This document shows positions 43,198 to 51,388 of a DNA stretch of 64,000 nt, piece by piece; the first letter of the stretch is position 1; each line of letters starts with the position of its first letter. The translations under genes were made by a program, and so were the position numbers. The DNA lies in assembly GCF_020564355.1 (NCBI RefSeq), contig NZ_JAJCRR010000005.1, positions 62,001 to 126,000 on the forward strand, given 5' to 3'. The notes beneath the pieces were generated by a model that was not told the DNA's origin, made no database searches, and saw only the letters and a list, made by a program, of their open reading frames with translations. The stretch comes from Lachnospira pectinoschiza (GTDB lineage: Bacteria; Bacillota; Clostridia; Lachnospirales; Lachnospiraceae).

Positions 43198-44721
43198 ATG
43201 AGTAATTTATCTGGATTTGTAAAAAGACTTCGTGATATTATGCGAAATGACGCCGGTATCAATGGTGATGCCCAGCGTATTGAGCAGATTGCATGGATGC
43301 TTTTTTTGAAAGTGTATGATGCAAAAGAGCAGGATTGGGAATGGGATGATGAGGAGTATGTTTCCATTATTCCAGAAGAGTGTCGCTGGCAGAACTGGGC
43401 TGTTGACGATCATACGGGAACTGCTTTAACAGGTGATAAACTGTTAAATTTTGTGAATAACACATTGTTTCCTGTATTAAAGGGAAATGACATCAAGGAT
43501 GCCACTGGAAAAATAATCATTCCGGGTGTCAAAGTTGATTCGTCCACTCCAATAAAGAAAGCCATCGTACAAACTACGTTTGCTGATGCAAATCAGTATA
43601 TGAAAGATGGCGTTTTGCTTCGTCAGGTTATCAATGTGATAGACGATCTCGACCTTGGAGACTATGAAGAAAGTCATGCTTTTGGCGAGATTTATGAAAC
43701 TATTTTGAAGGAACTGCAAAGTGCCGGTTCTTCCGGAGAATTTTATACGCCTCGTGCTGTGACGGATTTTATGGCAAAGATGATCAATCCTCAGATTGGC
43801 GAACAGGTTGCCGATTTTGCCTGCGGCACCGGTGGTTTTCTTACAAGCTGGCTGAAAGAACTTGCTAAAAAGGTGAAAACAACGGAAGATCAGGAAGCCT
43901 ATGATAATTCCATTTACGGTATTGAGAAAAAACAGTTTCCGTGTATGCTGTGTATCACCAATATGTTGTTGCATGGGATTGATGTGCCGAAGATTTACCA
44001 TGATAATTCTCTGCTGAAAGATGTTCTGGATTACACCGAGGATGATCAATTTGATGTTATTCTGATGAATCCTCCCTACGGTGGCAATGAGAAAACAGAA
44101 GTGAAAAATCATTTTCCGGCAGATATGGCAAGCAGTGAGACCGCCGACCTGTTTATGTCTGTTATTATGTATCGACTGAAAAAGAACGGTCGTGCGGCAG
44201 TTATTTTACCGGACGGATTCCTGTTCGGTACAGATAATGCCAAGGTTGCTATTAAGAAAAAACTTCTGTCAGAATTTAATCTGCATACGGTAATTCGTAT
44301 GCCGCACAGTGTATTTGCCCCGTATACATCTATTACTACAAATATTCTGTTCTTCGATCATACAAAGCCGACAGAAGAAACATGGTTCTACCGTTTGGAC
44401 ATGCCGGAAGGATACAAGAACTTTTCTAAGACGAAGGCAATGGAACTCAAACATTTTGAACCGGCTATCGAATGGTGGAACAACAGAGAAGAAATTAATG
44501 TAGATGGTTTTGATAAGGCAAAGAAGTACACGGCAGAAGAGATCATTGTGAGAAATTATAATATCGACCTTTGCGGATACCCACACGAGGAAGAAGAAAT
44601 TCTGCCGCCTAAGGAACTGATTCAGCAGTATCAGGAAAAGAGAGCAAGTCTGAATGCAGATATAGACCGCATTTTAGCTCAGATTACAGAGATATTGGAA
44701 ATTGATTTGGAGGAAGAATAA
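43198..44721 (+). CDS. hsdM: Type I DNA methyltransferase M subunit
   Basis: The 507-residue N6-adenine methyltransferase has the helical N-terminal HsdM domain (FVKRLRDIMRNDAG), SAM-binding motif I (VADFACGTGGFLTSWL, about residue 205) and catalytic NPPYGG (about residue 288). AAGGCGG precedes ATG. It ends one base into the hsdS start (ATG at 44721), so translation is coupled. Confidence 0.96.
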   Translation: MSNLSGFVKRLRDIMRNDAGINGDAQRIEQIAWMLFLKVYDAKEQDWEWDDEEYVSIIPEECRWQNWAVDDHTGTALTGDKLLNFVNNTLFPVLKGNDIKDATGKIIIPGVKVDSSTPIKKAIVQTTFADANQYMKDGVLLRQVINVIDDLDLGDYEESHAFGEIYETILKELQSAGSSGEFYTPRAVTDFMAKMINPQIGEQVADFACGTGGFLTSWLKELAKKVKTTEDQEAYDNSIYGIEKKQFPCMLCITNMLLHGIDVPKIYHDNSLLKDVLDYTEDDQFDVILMNPPYGGNEKTEVKNHFPADMASSETADLFMSVIMYRLKKNGRAAVILPDGFLFGTDNAKVAIKKKLLSEFNLHTVIRMPHSVFAPYTSITTNILFFDHTKPTEETWFYRLDMPEGYKNFSKTKAMELKHFEPAIEWWNNREEINVDGFDKAKKYTAEEIIVRNYNIDLCGYPHEEEEILPPKELIQQYQEKRASLNADIDRILAQITEILEIDLEEE

Positions 44722-46325
44722 TGACTGGACAACAGTTGAAAAATTCAATATTACAGATGGCTGTTCAGGGAAAACTTGTTCCGCAAGACTCAAATGATGA
44801 ACCAGCTTCTGTATTGATTGAGAGAATAAGAAAAGAAAAAGAACAGCTCATCAAAGCTGGAAAAATCAAAAAGGAAAAGAATCCTTCCTATATTTTCCGT
44901 GGTGCTGATAACTTGCCTTATGAGAAAGTCGGCAAAAATGAGCCGGTGTGCATTGCGGATGAGGTGCCGTTTGAGATTCCGGAGAGCTGGGAGTGGGTGC
45001 GACTTAAAAATATTACTGTTAAAGAAATAAAACGTGGTAAATCTCCGAAATATGCAGACAGTAGCAATGTTTATGTATTTGCGCAGAAATGCAATGTAAA
45101 GCTTGGGGGAATAGATATTTCGTTAGCCAAATGCTTAGATGTGAAAGCATTTGAAAAATATCCAATTGATGAGTATATGGTCAATGAAGATATAATTATC
45201 AATTCAACAGGTAATGGCACACTTGGACGAATTGGTATGTTTCATGATTCTGACAGAATAAATGACTTTACCATTGTTCCAGATTCTCATATCACAATCA
45301 TTCGTGCTTGCAAATATTTGATAAAAAACTATTTGTTTCATACGCTGAAATATTATCAGCCATATCTTGAAAAGTTGGGAGAAGGTTCAACAAATCAAAC
45401 TGAATTACGTCCATCGACCGTGGCTGAATTATTTATTCCAATACCGCCTATGGGGGAACAGAAGCGTATCATTGAAAAACTTCTTGAAGTTATCCCTATG
45501 GTTAATGCATACGGAGATAAAGAAAAGGAATTACAAGTATATAACTCGGACTTTCCAACACAACTTAAAAAATCCATTCTGCAAGAAGCTGTGCAAGGAA
45601 AACTTGTTACTCAAGACCCATCAGATGAACCTGCTTCTGTCCTTCTGGAACGCATCCGTGCTGAGAAAGAGCGGCTGATTCAAGAAGGAAAAATTAAGCG
45701 TGACAAACACGAATCCATTATTTATAGACGGGATAATTCTCATTATGAAAAGTTGGACGGTATTGAGCGTTGTATTGATGATGAAATACCGTTTGAGATT
45801 CCGAACAGCTGGGCATGGCGTAGACTTGGAAGCATTGCTACTGTGCAGTCAAGTAAACGAGTTTTTGAAAAGGATTACGTTGCTGAAGGTATCCCATTCT
45901 TTCGATCTAAGGAAATTGGCGACTTATATCGAGGGGAAGAAATTCATTTGCAACTTTTTATAACAAAAGAACATTATGACCGTTTAAAAAGGGAATATGG
46001 TGTACCTAAGCCAGGAGATATTTTAATCACTTCGGTAGGCACAATAGGTAATTCTTGGATTTGTGACGGTAGAGAATTTTATTACAAAGACGGAAATATA
46101 ACACAAATTTGTGCTAATCCGTATTTGTCATCACAGTACATTCAGTTGTTTATTAACAGCCCATTGTTTATTGAACAAGCTCAATCTACTGTTTCAGGAA
46201 CGGCATACAACGCACTGACAATAATCAAACTTAAAAATATGCTAATACCGGTCCCTCCACTTTCGGAACAGCATCGCATCGTTGAACAGCAGAAAAAATT
46301 GTTTGATAAGATTATGCTGATTTAG
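44721..46325 (+). CDS. hsdS: Type I specificity subunit, expressed copy with two recognition domains
   Basis: The 534-residue protein decides the DNA target. It begins with a conserved region (LKNSILQMAVQGKLVPQD). Then come target-recognition domain 1 (about residues 95-275), a second conserved region at about 283-365 that repeats the first (LKKSILQEAVQGKLVTQD), and recognition domain 2 to the end. The two halves are tandem homologues, as normal for HsdS. Both borders of the recognition domains lie in inverted repeats shared with a silent cassette 1.5-3.6 kb downstream, so this sequence can be replaced by inversion. Confidence 0.95.
   Translation: MTGQQLKNSILQMAVQGKLVPQDSNDEPASVLIERIRKEKEQLIKAGKIKKEKNPSYIFRGADNLPYEKVGKNEPVCIADEVPFEIPESWEWVRLKNITVKEIKRGKSPKYADSSNVYVFAQKCNVKLGGIDISLAKCLDVKAFEKYPIDEYMVNEDIIINSTGNGTLGRIGMFHDSDRINDFTIVPDSHITIIRACKYLIKNYLFHTLKYYQPYLEKLGEGSTNQTELRPSTVAELFIPIPPMGEQKRIIEKLLEVIPMVNAYGDKEKELQVYNSDFPTQLKKSILQEAVQGKLVTQDPSDEPASVLLERIRAEKERLIQEGKIKRDKHESIIYRRDNSHYEKLDGIERCIDDEIPFEIPNSWAWRRLGSIATVQSSKRVFEKDYVAEGIPFFRSKEIGDLYRGEEIHLQLFITKEHYDRLKREYGVPKPGDILITSVGTIGNSWICDGREFYYKDGNITQICANPYLSSQYIQLFINSPLFIEQAQSTVSGTAYNALTIIKLKNMLIPVPPLSEQHRIVEQQKKLFDKIMLI
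44907..45001 (+). repeat. Inverted repeat IR1, left copy
   Basis: 95 bases in hsdS just before recognition domain 1, coding DNLPYEKVGKNEPVC and DEVPFEIPESWEWVR. They are identical, in reverse complement, to 48508-48602. Recombination between them would invert about 3.7 kb and swap both recognition domains. Confidence 0.93.
45567..45818 (+). repeat. Inverted repeat IR2, left copy
   Basis: 252 bases in the central conserved region of hsdS, matching the reverse complement of 47724-47975 with about six mismatches seen by eye. Recombination here would invert about 2.4 kb and exchange only recognition domain 2. Confidence 0.92.
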
Positions 46326-46366
46326 CATAGAATTGTATAATATCTGGCGAAAGGAGGTCTTTCGTC

Positions 46367-47176
46367 ATGATAGAAAACGAAAAATTTGAAAGACACTTGA
46401 GAGAAAGTAATCTCTCAGAAAACACAATCTCATCGTATATGTTTGCTATTAAGCAGTACGGACAACAGTACGATGATGTCACACAGAAAAAGCTACGAGA
46501 ATACAAGGTATGGCTTATAGAAAATTATAAGCCCAAGACCGTAAATCTCAGACTACGTGCACTGAACTGTTATCTGGAATCCATTGGAAAAGAGAATTTG
46601 AAGCTGCCGTTTGTTCGAGTACAGCAGAAAAGCTATCTGGAAAATGTGATTAGTGAAGCGGATTATGAATACTTTAAATCCTGTCTGAAAAAAGATGATG
46701 AAATGTTTTGGTATTTCGTAATTCGTTTCCTTGCCGCCACAGGAGCAAGAGTCAGTGAATTGATTCAGATCAAGGCTGAACATGTTAAATTGGGGCATCT
46801 TGACTTATACTCTAAAGGCGGGAAGTTGCGTAGAATTTATATTCCAAAAGAATTGCAAAATGAAGCCCTTTCTTGGTTGGCCGAAAAGCAACAAGAAAGC
46901 GGCTTCATTTTTTTGAACAAGTATGGCGAGCGTATAACTACTCGTGGCATTTCCGGACAGCTGAAAAAATTAGCAGTGAGATACAATATTAACCCTGCGG
47001 TGGTATATCCCCATTCATTCCGGCACAGATTTGCAAAAAGTTTTCTGGAACGATGTAACGATATAGCGTTTCTTGCTGATCTTATGGGGCATGAAAGCAT
47101 TGAAACTACCCGTATTTACCTCCGTAAAACATCCACTGAACAACGTGAAATCGTAGATACGATCATAAACTGGTAA
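46367..47176 (+). CDS. Tyrosine recombinase, probable hsdS invertase
   Basis: The 269-residue XerC/D-like recombinase has an N-terminal SAM-like domain (HLRESNLSENTISSYMFAIK) and a catalytic domain with all key residues: Arg in ATGARVSELIQI, HSFRHRFAK (HxxR), GHESIETTRIYLR (H and Tyr). GGAGG precedes ATG. It lies in the centre of the invertible region between active and silent hsdS, where recombinases that shuffle specificity genes are typically found. Its orientation would itself flip with each inversion, with no loss of function. Confidence 0.92.
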   Translation: MIENEKFERHLRESNLSENTISSYMFAIKQYGQQYDDVTQKKLREYKVWLIENYKPKTVNLRLRALNCYLESIGKENLKLPFVRVQQKSYLENVISEADYEYFKSCLKKDDEMFWYFVIRFLAATGARVSELIQIKAEHVKLGHLDLYSKGGKLRRIYIPKELQNEALSWLAEKQQESGFIFLNKYGERITTRGISGQLKKLAVRYNINPAVVYPHSFRHRFAKSFLERCNDIAFLADLMGHESIETTRIYLRKTSTEQREIVDTIINW

Positions 47177-47182
47177 TGGTAA

Positions 47183-47224
47183 AGGCATACACTTCGGATT
47201 GTTTTGAAGTGTATGCCTGATTTT
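47183..47224. terminator. Bidirectional terminator between the recombinase and silent hsdS
   Basis: AGGCATACACTTC (47183-47195) and GAAGTGTATGCCT (47206-47218) make a perfect 13-bp stem between convergent genes, with an A/T-rich tail on both sides. Confidence 0.75.
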
Positions 47225-47723
47225 ATAAAATATCGCAAGAATTTATTACATTATTTACCTTTTCTACAATTCTTTTTTGTTCATTTACCGGTGGAAGTGG
47301 GACTAAATAATTGGAAACAAAGTCTTTTCCTACACGCTGTTGTCCGGCTGTTCCACTAAAATTTTTCACACCATTTTGAATAAACGCATGGGTTTTGCAA
47401 ATTATTAAAAAGTAAGGCATATATAACATTTTGGTGTAATCACGGAGAACATGAAGCTCCGTAGTTCCTGCACCATAGCCACTTGGAAGGTCATGAATCA
47501 CAGCTGATTTTCTGTTTTGAAAACAGGGTGTAATTTTGGCAATTACAACATCATTATTTGCAAAATGTGTAAAACCGGATTTTACTTCTTTCCACAGTCT
47601 TTTTTCATAGGTATGACTGTCGTTAAATCCATCTTTTAAAAGTGGCATTGGCATAAATCCAACAACCGTATCATCAGCTATATTATTTCTTGGATTGATA
47701 GTAAACAACGATCCCAGTCTAAT

Positions 47724-47975
47724 CCATGCCCAGCTGCTCGGAATCTCAAACGGTATTTCATCATCAAGACAACGTTCAATACCGTCCAACTTTTCATAAT
47801 GAGAATTATCCCGTCTATAAATAATGGATTCGTGTTTGTCACGCTTAATTTTTCCTTCCTGAATCAGCCGCTCCTTCTCAGCACGGATGCGTTCCAGAAG
47901 GACAGAAGCAGGTTCATCTGATGGGTCTTGAGTAACAAGTTTTCCCTGCACAGCTTCTTGCAGAATGGATTTTTT
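47724..47975 (-). repeat. Inverted repeat IR2, right copy
   Basis: Reverse complement of 45567-45818, 252 bases of equal length, with a few silent or conservative differences (for example ERCLDD against ERCIDD). Confidence 0.92.
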
Positions 47976-48507
47976 GAGCATTTCTGGAAAATTAACATTC
48001 AAATCATTCAGATGTTGTTCTATTTGTTCATATTTGTCTAAGAAAGGGACAATCTCTTTTATTTTAGTGACAATTCTACATTGTTCTTGTAACGGAGGCA
48101 GTGGAAAAAGTAAAGAATGTAAGGCATTTGATGAAAGTCCTTGAATACCAATTCCTTTACCACCAATCCAACCTGCGTGTTTATAAAGGAAAAAGATATA
48201 GTAATAGTATTCCACACATACCTCAGAATAGGAACGTAATCTATGAATATGATTTTGTATCCTAATATCTGTGTCATATGACCATATTGCAGCTCGTCCA
48301 ATATCACCGCCTTCACAAACAAGTAAGTCTCCCTTAGTAGCAGTACATTTTTGAATTTCTGCCTCAGAAAAATACATTTCTCTAAGATTATCAATTTCAA
48401 ATCTATTCCAGTAAAGATTAGATGTTGTAATATATGTGAGTAATTCACCAGAACGATTAGACGAATTTAAAGCTTTACCTGTATTGTGTTGAAAAAGTTC
48501 TCCTAAC

Positions 48508-48602
48508 CGCACCCACTCCCAGCTCTCCGGAATCTCAAACGGCACCTCATCCGCAATGCACACCGGCTCATTTTTGCCGACTTTCTCATAAGGCAAGTTA
48601 TC
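48508..48602 (-). repeat. Inverted repeat IR1, right copy
   Basis: Reverse complement of 44907-45001, identical over 95 bases. The sequence beyond 48602 is unrelated to hsdS, so this is the outer limit of the invertible segment. Confidence 0.93.
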
Positions 48603-48836
48603 GGTAGTGACAGCAACCTCCCCAAATTGAGAAATTTGTCTGTGGCATAGATTGAAGTTTTTTATAAAAACCGTATAATAAAGAGAAAGATTCAAAAGAA
48701 ATTAGCTGTATCTGGCGGTTTAAATGAATCTGCTTCAGATGATAGCATTAGACAAGCCGAACAGCAGAAATCAGAGATATATAAGAACATGATAGAAATT
48801 ACGGTTTATGGATCACAGCTCGTTGCTAAGGAGAAA
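48603..48836 (+). other. Gene-poor spacer with a short protein-coding-like remnant
   Basis: Beyond the IR1 border a short stretch (about 48699-48836) reads as protein fragments such as KLAVSGGLNESASDDSIRQA without a start or partner domain. It is probably debris from an earlier insertion. Nothing else seen. Confidence 0.35.
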
Positions 48837-49173
48837 ATGATTATGCAATGATACAAAAGCCTCCGGAAAGCGTATCAAACAGCTTCGTCAGGAGATGAAT
48901 CTATCGCAGGAACAGCTTGCAGAAAAATTGAATGTCAGCCAGAATATGATCGCCAAAATTGAATGCGGATTGCGCAGACCATCCGTAGATTTTCTGATTG
49001 AACTAGCAGAGTTTTTTGAAACATCGCTCCATTATATTGTAATAGGCACTTCGGAAGAAGCCACAGATAAAAAACGGCAGAGAGAAGAAGCAATCAAGCA
49101 GATTGATCAGATGATGGAATTGTTGCAAAACAAAAGAAAAAAACTTTTGCAAATGAAAGAAAAATTAGATTAA
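48837..49173 (+). pseudogene. XRE-family regulator with a 5' frameshift
   Basis: An AAGGAG ribosome site and ATG 48837 start MIMQ and then stop; adding one A near 48846 would give MIMQNDTKASGKRIKQLRQE and continue into an intact helix-turn-helix (MNLSQEQLAEKLNVSQNMIA, KIECGLRRPSVDFL) and a charged coiled tail ending QMKEKLD. As written only a shorter product from ATG 48895 could be made, which lacks helix 1 of the DNA-binding domain. Confidence 0.6.
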
Positions 49174-49181
49174 AATAGTAG

Positions 49182-49222
49182 AAAGTACCGCAGTGTGTGA
49201 AAAAGCATACGGCGGTATTTTT
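49182..49222 (+). terminator. Terminator after the XRE gene
   Basis: GTACCGC and GCGGTAT, with additional GTGTG/CATAC pairing, form a stem followed by six T residues. Confidence 0.65.
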
Positions 49223-49226
49223 TAGT

Positions 49227-49276
49227 CTATGGACAGTTGGCGCACATCAGGCGCATTACAGGTCCATAGCTTTTTT
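49227..49276 (+). terminator. Second terminator-like hairpin
   Basis: CTATGGAC (49227-49234) pairs with GTCCATAG (49262-49269), followed by a run of T. The loop itself contains a small GCGC/GCGC pairing. Confidence 0.55.
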
Positions 49277-49317
49277 ATTTCAGCAATTAAAATTTGAAGT
49301 ATAAGGGACAGGAAAAC

Positions 49318-49467
49318 GTGAATGTTTCAACAAGAGAAAATCATTTAGGAAATAAGGGCGCACTTCTATACCAGTTCTTTCGTCCCAGTATGTGCGTTCT
49401 CCGAAGGTATCGGCTCGTGTCTGAACACATTCGCAGATTACGGAAGTGCATTCCGGGCAAGAGTTGA
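49318..49467 (+). CDS. Possible small basic protein of 49 residues
   Basis: From GTG 49318 (ribosome-like AGGGACAGG) the frame encodes an Arg/Lys-rich peptide containing ALLYQFFRPSMCVLRRYRLV and HIRRLRKCIPGKS. It lies in a 370-base region upstream of the IS element that otherwise holds only hairpins. No family is recognised; it may be mobile-element cargo or chance. Confidence 0.3.
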   Translation: MNVSTRENHLGNKGALLYQFFRPSMCVLRRYRLVSEHIRRLRKCIPGKS

Positions 49468-49490
49468 CTTTTTCGGCTGAAGCCTATCTC

Positions 49491-49527
49491 TTTTTACCTA
49501 TCTTGCAGCAGTAAAGATAGGTAAAAA
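49491..49527. terminator. Bidirectional hairpin upstream of the insertion sequence
   Basis: TTTTTACCTATCTT (49491-49504) and AAGATAGGTAAAAA (49514-49527) form a 14-bp stem with T and A runs, terminating transcription in either direction just outside the IS. Confidence 0.6.
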
Positions 49528-49619
49528 ATGTGGTTCTATGTCAAGATTTAGTACAAGTTAAAATGAGAAATTTCTCCCCATTTTAACCTGCCAGAAGTTC
49601 CGTCTCAGTGTGTGTCCTT

Positions 49620-50498
49620 TCATACTATGCGTTCGAATTCATCTGGTGACATATAGTTGCAATGGCTGTGAATTCGTTTAGTATTGTAGAAAGCTTCCAC
49701 ATATTCGAAGATCAGTCGGTATGCTTGCTTGTAATCGCGAATTTTAAAGCGGTTCAACCATTCCCGTTTGATTATAGAATGAAAAGATTCAATGCATGCA
49801 TTATCCCATGGAAACGCTTTCTTCGAGTAACTACGCTGCATGTTTTCAGTTGCTTTTTTATATTCCTTTGCAACATACTGGCTGCCACGATCCGAATGGA
49901 TAATTAATGGATGACCGATATTTCGGCGGGCTTTGGCTTTGTTTATAGTATCAATCACACAGGATACTTCCAGCGTTTTTGAAAGTGTCCATGCTATGAT
50001 TTTTCTGGAAAATAAATCCATAACACTGGTCAGATAGACAAATCCGTCTATTGTCCAGATGTAAGTGATATCCGAACACCAGACGGTGTTCGGGCGGTCA
50101 GGATTAAACTGCTCATCAAGGATATTTTGTAATTCAATGCTGAAATCAGAATCTTTAGTGGTGATTGTCCATGGCTTGCTCCACTGGGCACGGATTCCCA
50201 TTTGGTGCATATATGTACCAACGGTTCTTTCCGAAATGACTTCACCTGTTTTACGCAATTCTACAGTGATTTTTGGAGCACCGTAGTTCTGCCTGGAATC
50301 ATCATAAATATCCTGTATTTTTGTTTTTACGGCTTTACGGCGTTTTTCTGTATCAGAAGGCACGCGGTGGAGCCATTCATGATATCCTGAGCGTGAGCCA
50401 CCTAAAAATTTCAACATTCCGGAGACGGAAAACCGGCGTCCAGCCTTTTTGGCAGCTTCCGTTTTCTCAGACACTTCGAGATAAATGGCTTCCGTCAT
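49620..50498 (-). CDS. IS3-family transposase OrfB (DDE integrase)
   Basis: 292 residues with the HTH_21 region (FLGGSRSGYHEWLHR) and rve-type integrase core. The catalytic acids are visible in WCSDITYIWT (D), IIHSDRGSQY (D) and CIESFHSIIKREWL (E). ATG overlaps the OrfA stop by 4 bases. A fusion OrfAB would form by -1 slippage on the A-rich run AAAAAAG about 20 bases before the OrfA stop. Confidence 0.94.
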   Translation of the reverse strand: MTEAIYLEVSEKTEAAKKAGRRFSVSGMLKFLGGSRSGYHEWLHRVPSDTEKRRKAVKTKIQDIYDDSRQNYGAPKITVELRKTGEVISERTVGTYMHQMGIRAQWSKPWTITTKDSDFSIELQNILDEQFNPDRPNTVWCSDITYIWTIDGFVYLTSVMDLFSRKIIAWTLSKTLEVSCVIDTINKAKARRNIGHPLIIHSDRGSQYVAKEYKKATENMQRSYSKKAFPWDNACIESFHSIIKREWLNRFKIRDYKQAYRLIFEYVEAFYNTKRIHSHCNYMSPDEFERIV

Positions 50499-50779
50499 TT
50501 TCCCCGAATGTTGATTGCTTTTTTTAATACATCAAGTGAATCTTGTGCATCACGTAATTCACATCTGAGGCGGGCAATTTCCTTCTGCTCATCAGATGCG
50601 TAATTACCGGAACCGCGGACAGGAATATCACCTGCTTCCCGAAAGTTTTTCAGCCACTTTGTTAATGTGCTGTATCCAATGCCAAGATTTTCTGCACATC
50701 CACGTACCCCGAGGCCTTTATGATCCTGATAGTACTGGACTGCATCAAGTTTAAATTGTTTGTCATGTTGCGTTGCCAT
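50495..50779 (-). CDS. IS3-family transposase OrfA
   Basis: A 94-residue DNA-binding protein with an HTH_28/Tnp_1 helix-turn-helix (CAENLGIGYSTLTKWLKNFR) and a C-terminal leucine-zipper-like helix (EIARLRCELRDAQDSLDVL). AAGGAGG lies upstream on the minus strand. Confidence 0.92.
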   Translation of the reverse strand: MATQHDKQFKLDAVQYYQDHKGLGVRGCAENLGIGYSTLTKWLKNFREAGDIPVRGSGNYASDEQKEIARLRCELRDAQDSLDVLKKAINIRGK

Positions 50780-50855
50780 ATGATATCCTCCTTCAGCATG
50801 TCTCTATTGTACTATGCTTATGTGTATTTGGAATTTCTCATTTTGGCTTGTACTA

Positions 50856-51271
50856 TTTATATTCTAGCACCAAATGCACCGAAAGTGGAGAAAGCCATAG
50901 ATGGATATAGCGGATTCCTGTTTTACGATGATAATGGAATGCCACTTGTGGCAATGCACTGGCAACATCGTTTTAATCATATGGTCGGCAGATACAATGA
51001 CATCTACCGGGTGCAGATGCCAAATATCACGCCTCATGTATGCCGACATACCTATTGCTCCAATATGGCAAAATCGGGAATGAATCCTAAGACACTACAG
51101 TACCTCATGGGGCATTCGGATATATCGGTTACAATGAATGTGTACACGCATATCGGATTCGATGACGCTGAGGAAGAATTGAAACGAATGGAAGAGTTTA
51201 GAAAGGCACAGGCGGAGGTTGAGCAGAAGAAAGAGAAACCGATGTCGCAGAAAATGTTTAAAGTTGTATAA
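50856..51271 (+). pseudogene. C-terminal half of a Tn916-like tyrosine integrase, cut by the IS
   Basis: The reading frame entering from the IS boundary encodes the catalytic half of a conjugative-transposon integrase: AIDGYSGFLFYDDNGMP, TPHVCRHTYCSNMAKSG (HxxR), YLMGHSDISVTMNVYTHIGF (H and Tyr). The N-terminal 200 or so residues, with the first catalytic Arg, are missing. An apparent start at 50720 lies inside the IS and is not real. It marks the remains of an integrated element. Confidence 0.88.
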
Positions 51272-51286
51272 TATGGAAATGGGATG

Positions 51287-51318
51287 ACGCTCTGGCTTAG
51301 GCTAGGGCGTTTTTTTTC
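51287..51318 (+). terminator. Terminator after the integrase remnant
   Basis: ACGCTCTGGC pairs with GCTAGGGCGT around TTAG, followed by eight T residues. Confidence 0.7.
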
Positions 51319-51388
51319 TATGGAAAAGAAGTGAAAATGACGATATAATAATTAATAAAGAAAATAGATCTTTGATGGAGGTACAATT

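Larger units (their letters stand above)
47223..48602 (-). pseudogene. Silent hsdS cassette with alternative recognition domains
   Basis: On the minus strand, a nearly complete hsdS lacking the first 60 or so codons, a ribosome site and a promoter. It starts within IR1 (48602), continues with a different recognition domain 1 (LFQHNTGKALNSSNRSG), the IR2 central region, and a different recognition domain 2 (LFTINPRNNIADDTVVG). The frame runs on upstream to 48695 by chance with unrelated residues. It is a storage locus and not a decayed gene: inversion would join it to the expressed 5' end. Confidence 0.9.
49549..50855 (-). mobile_element. IS3-family insertion sequence, about 1.3 kb
   Basis: The two ends carry imperfect terminal inverted repeats: TAGTACAAGTTAAAATGAG from 49549 and, on the other strand, TAGTACAAGCCAAAATGAG from 50855. 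Between them lie two overlapping transposase genes on the minus strand, typical of IS3 elements. No clear 3-4 bp target duplication could be assigned. The insertion separates a tyrosine integrase remnant (50856-51271) from its missing 5' half, although the left side does not show that half, so a deletion accompanied or followed insertion. Confidence 0.9.

Noticed and set aside
48603..48695. N-terminal extension of the silent hsdS frame
   Set aside because: The residues upstream of IR1 do not resemble HsdS, and the identity to active hsdS ends sharply at 48602; the open frame there is accidental.
50720..50855. Long N-terminus of the integrase frame, starting at 50720
   Set aside because: This part is inside the IS right end, in antisense to OrfA, and has no integrase similarity.
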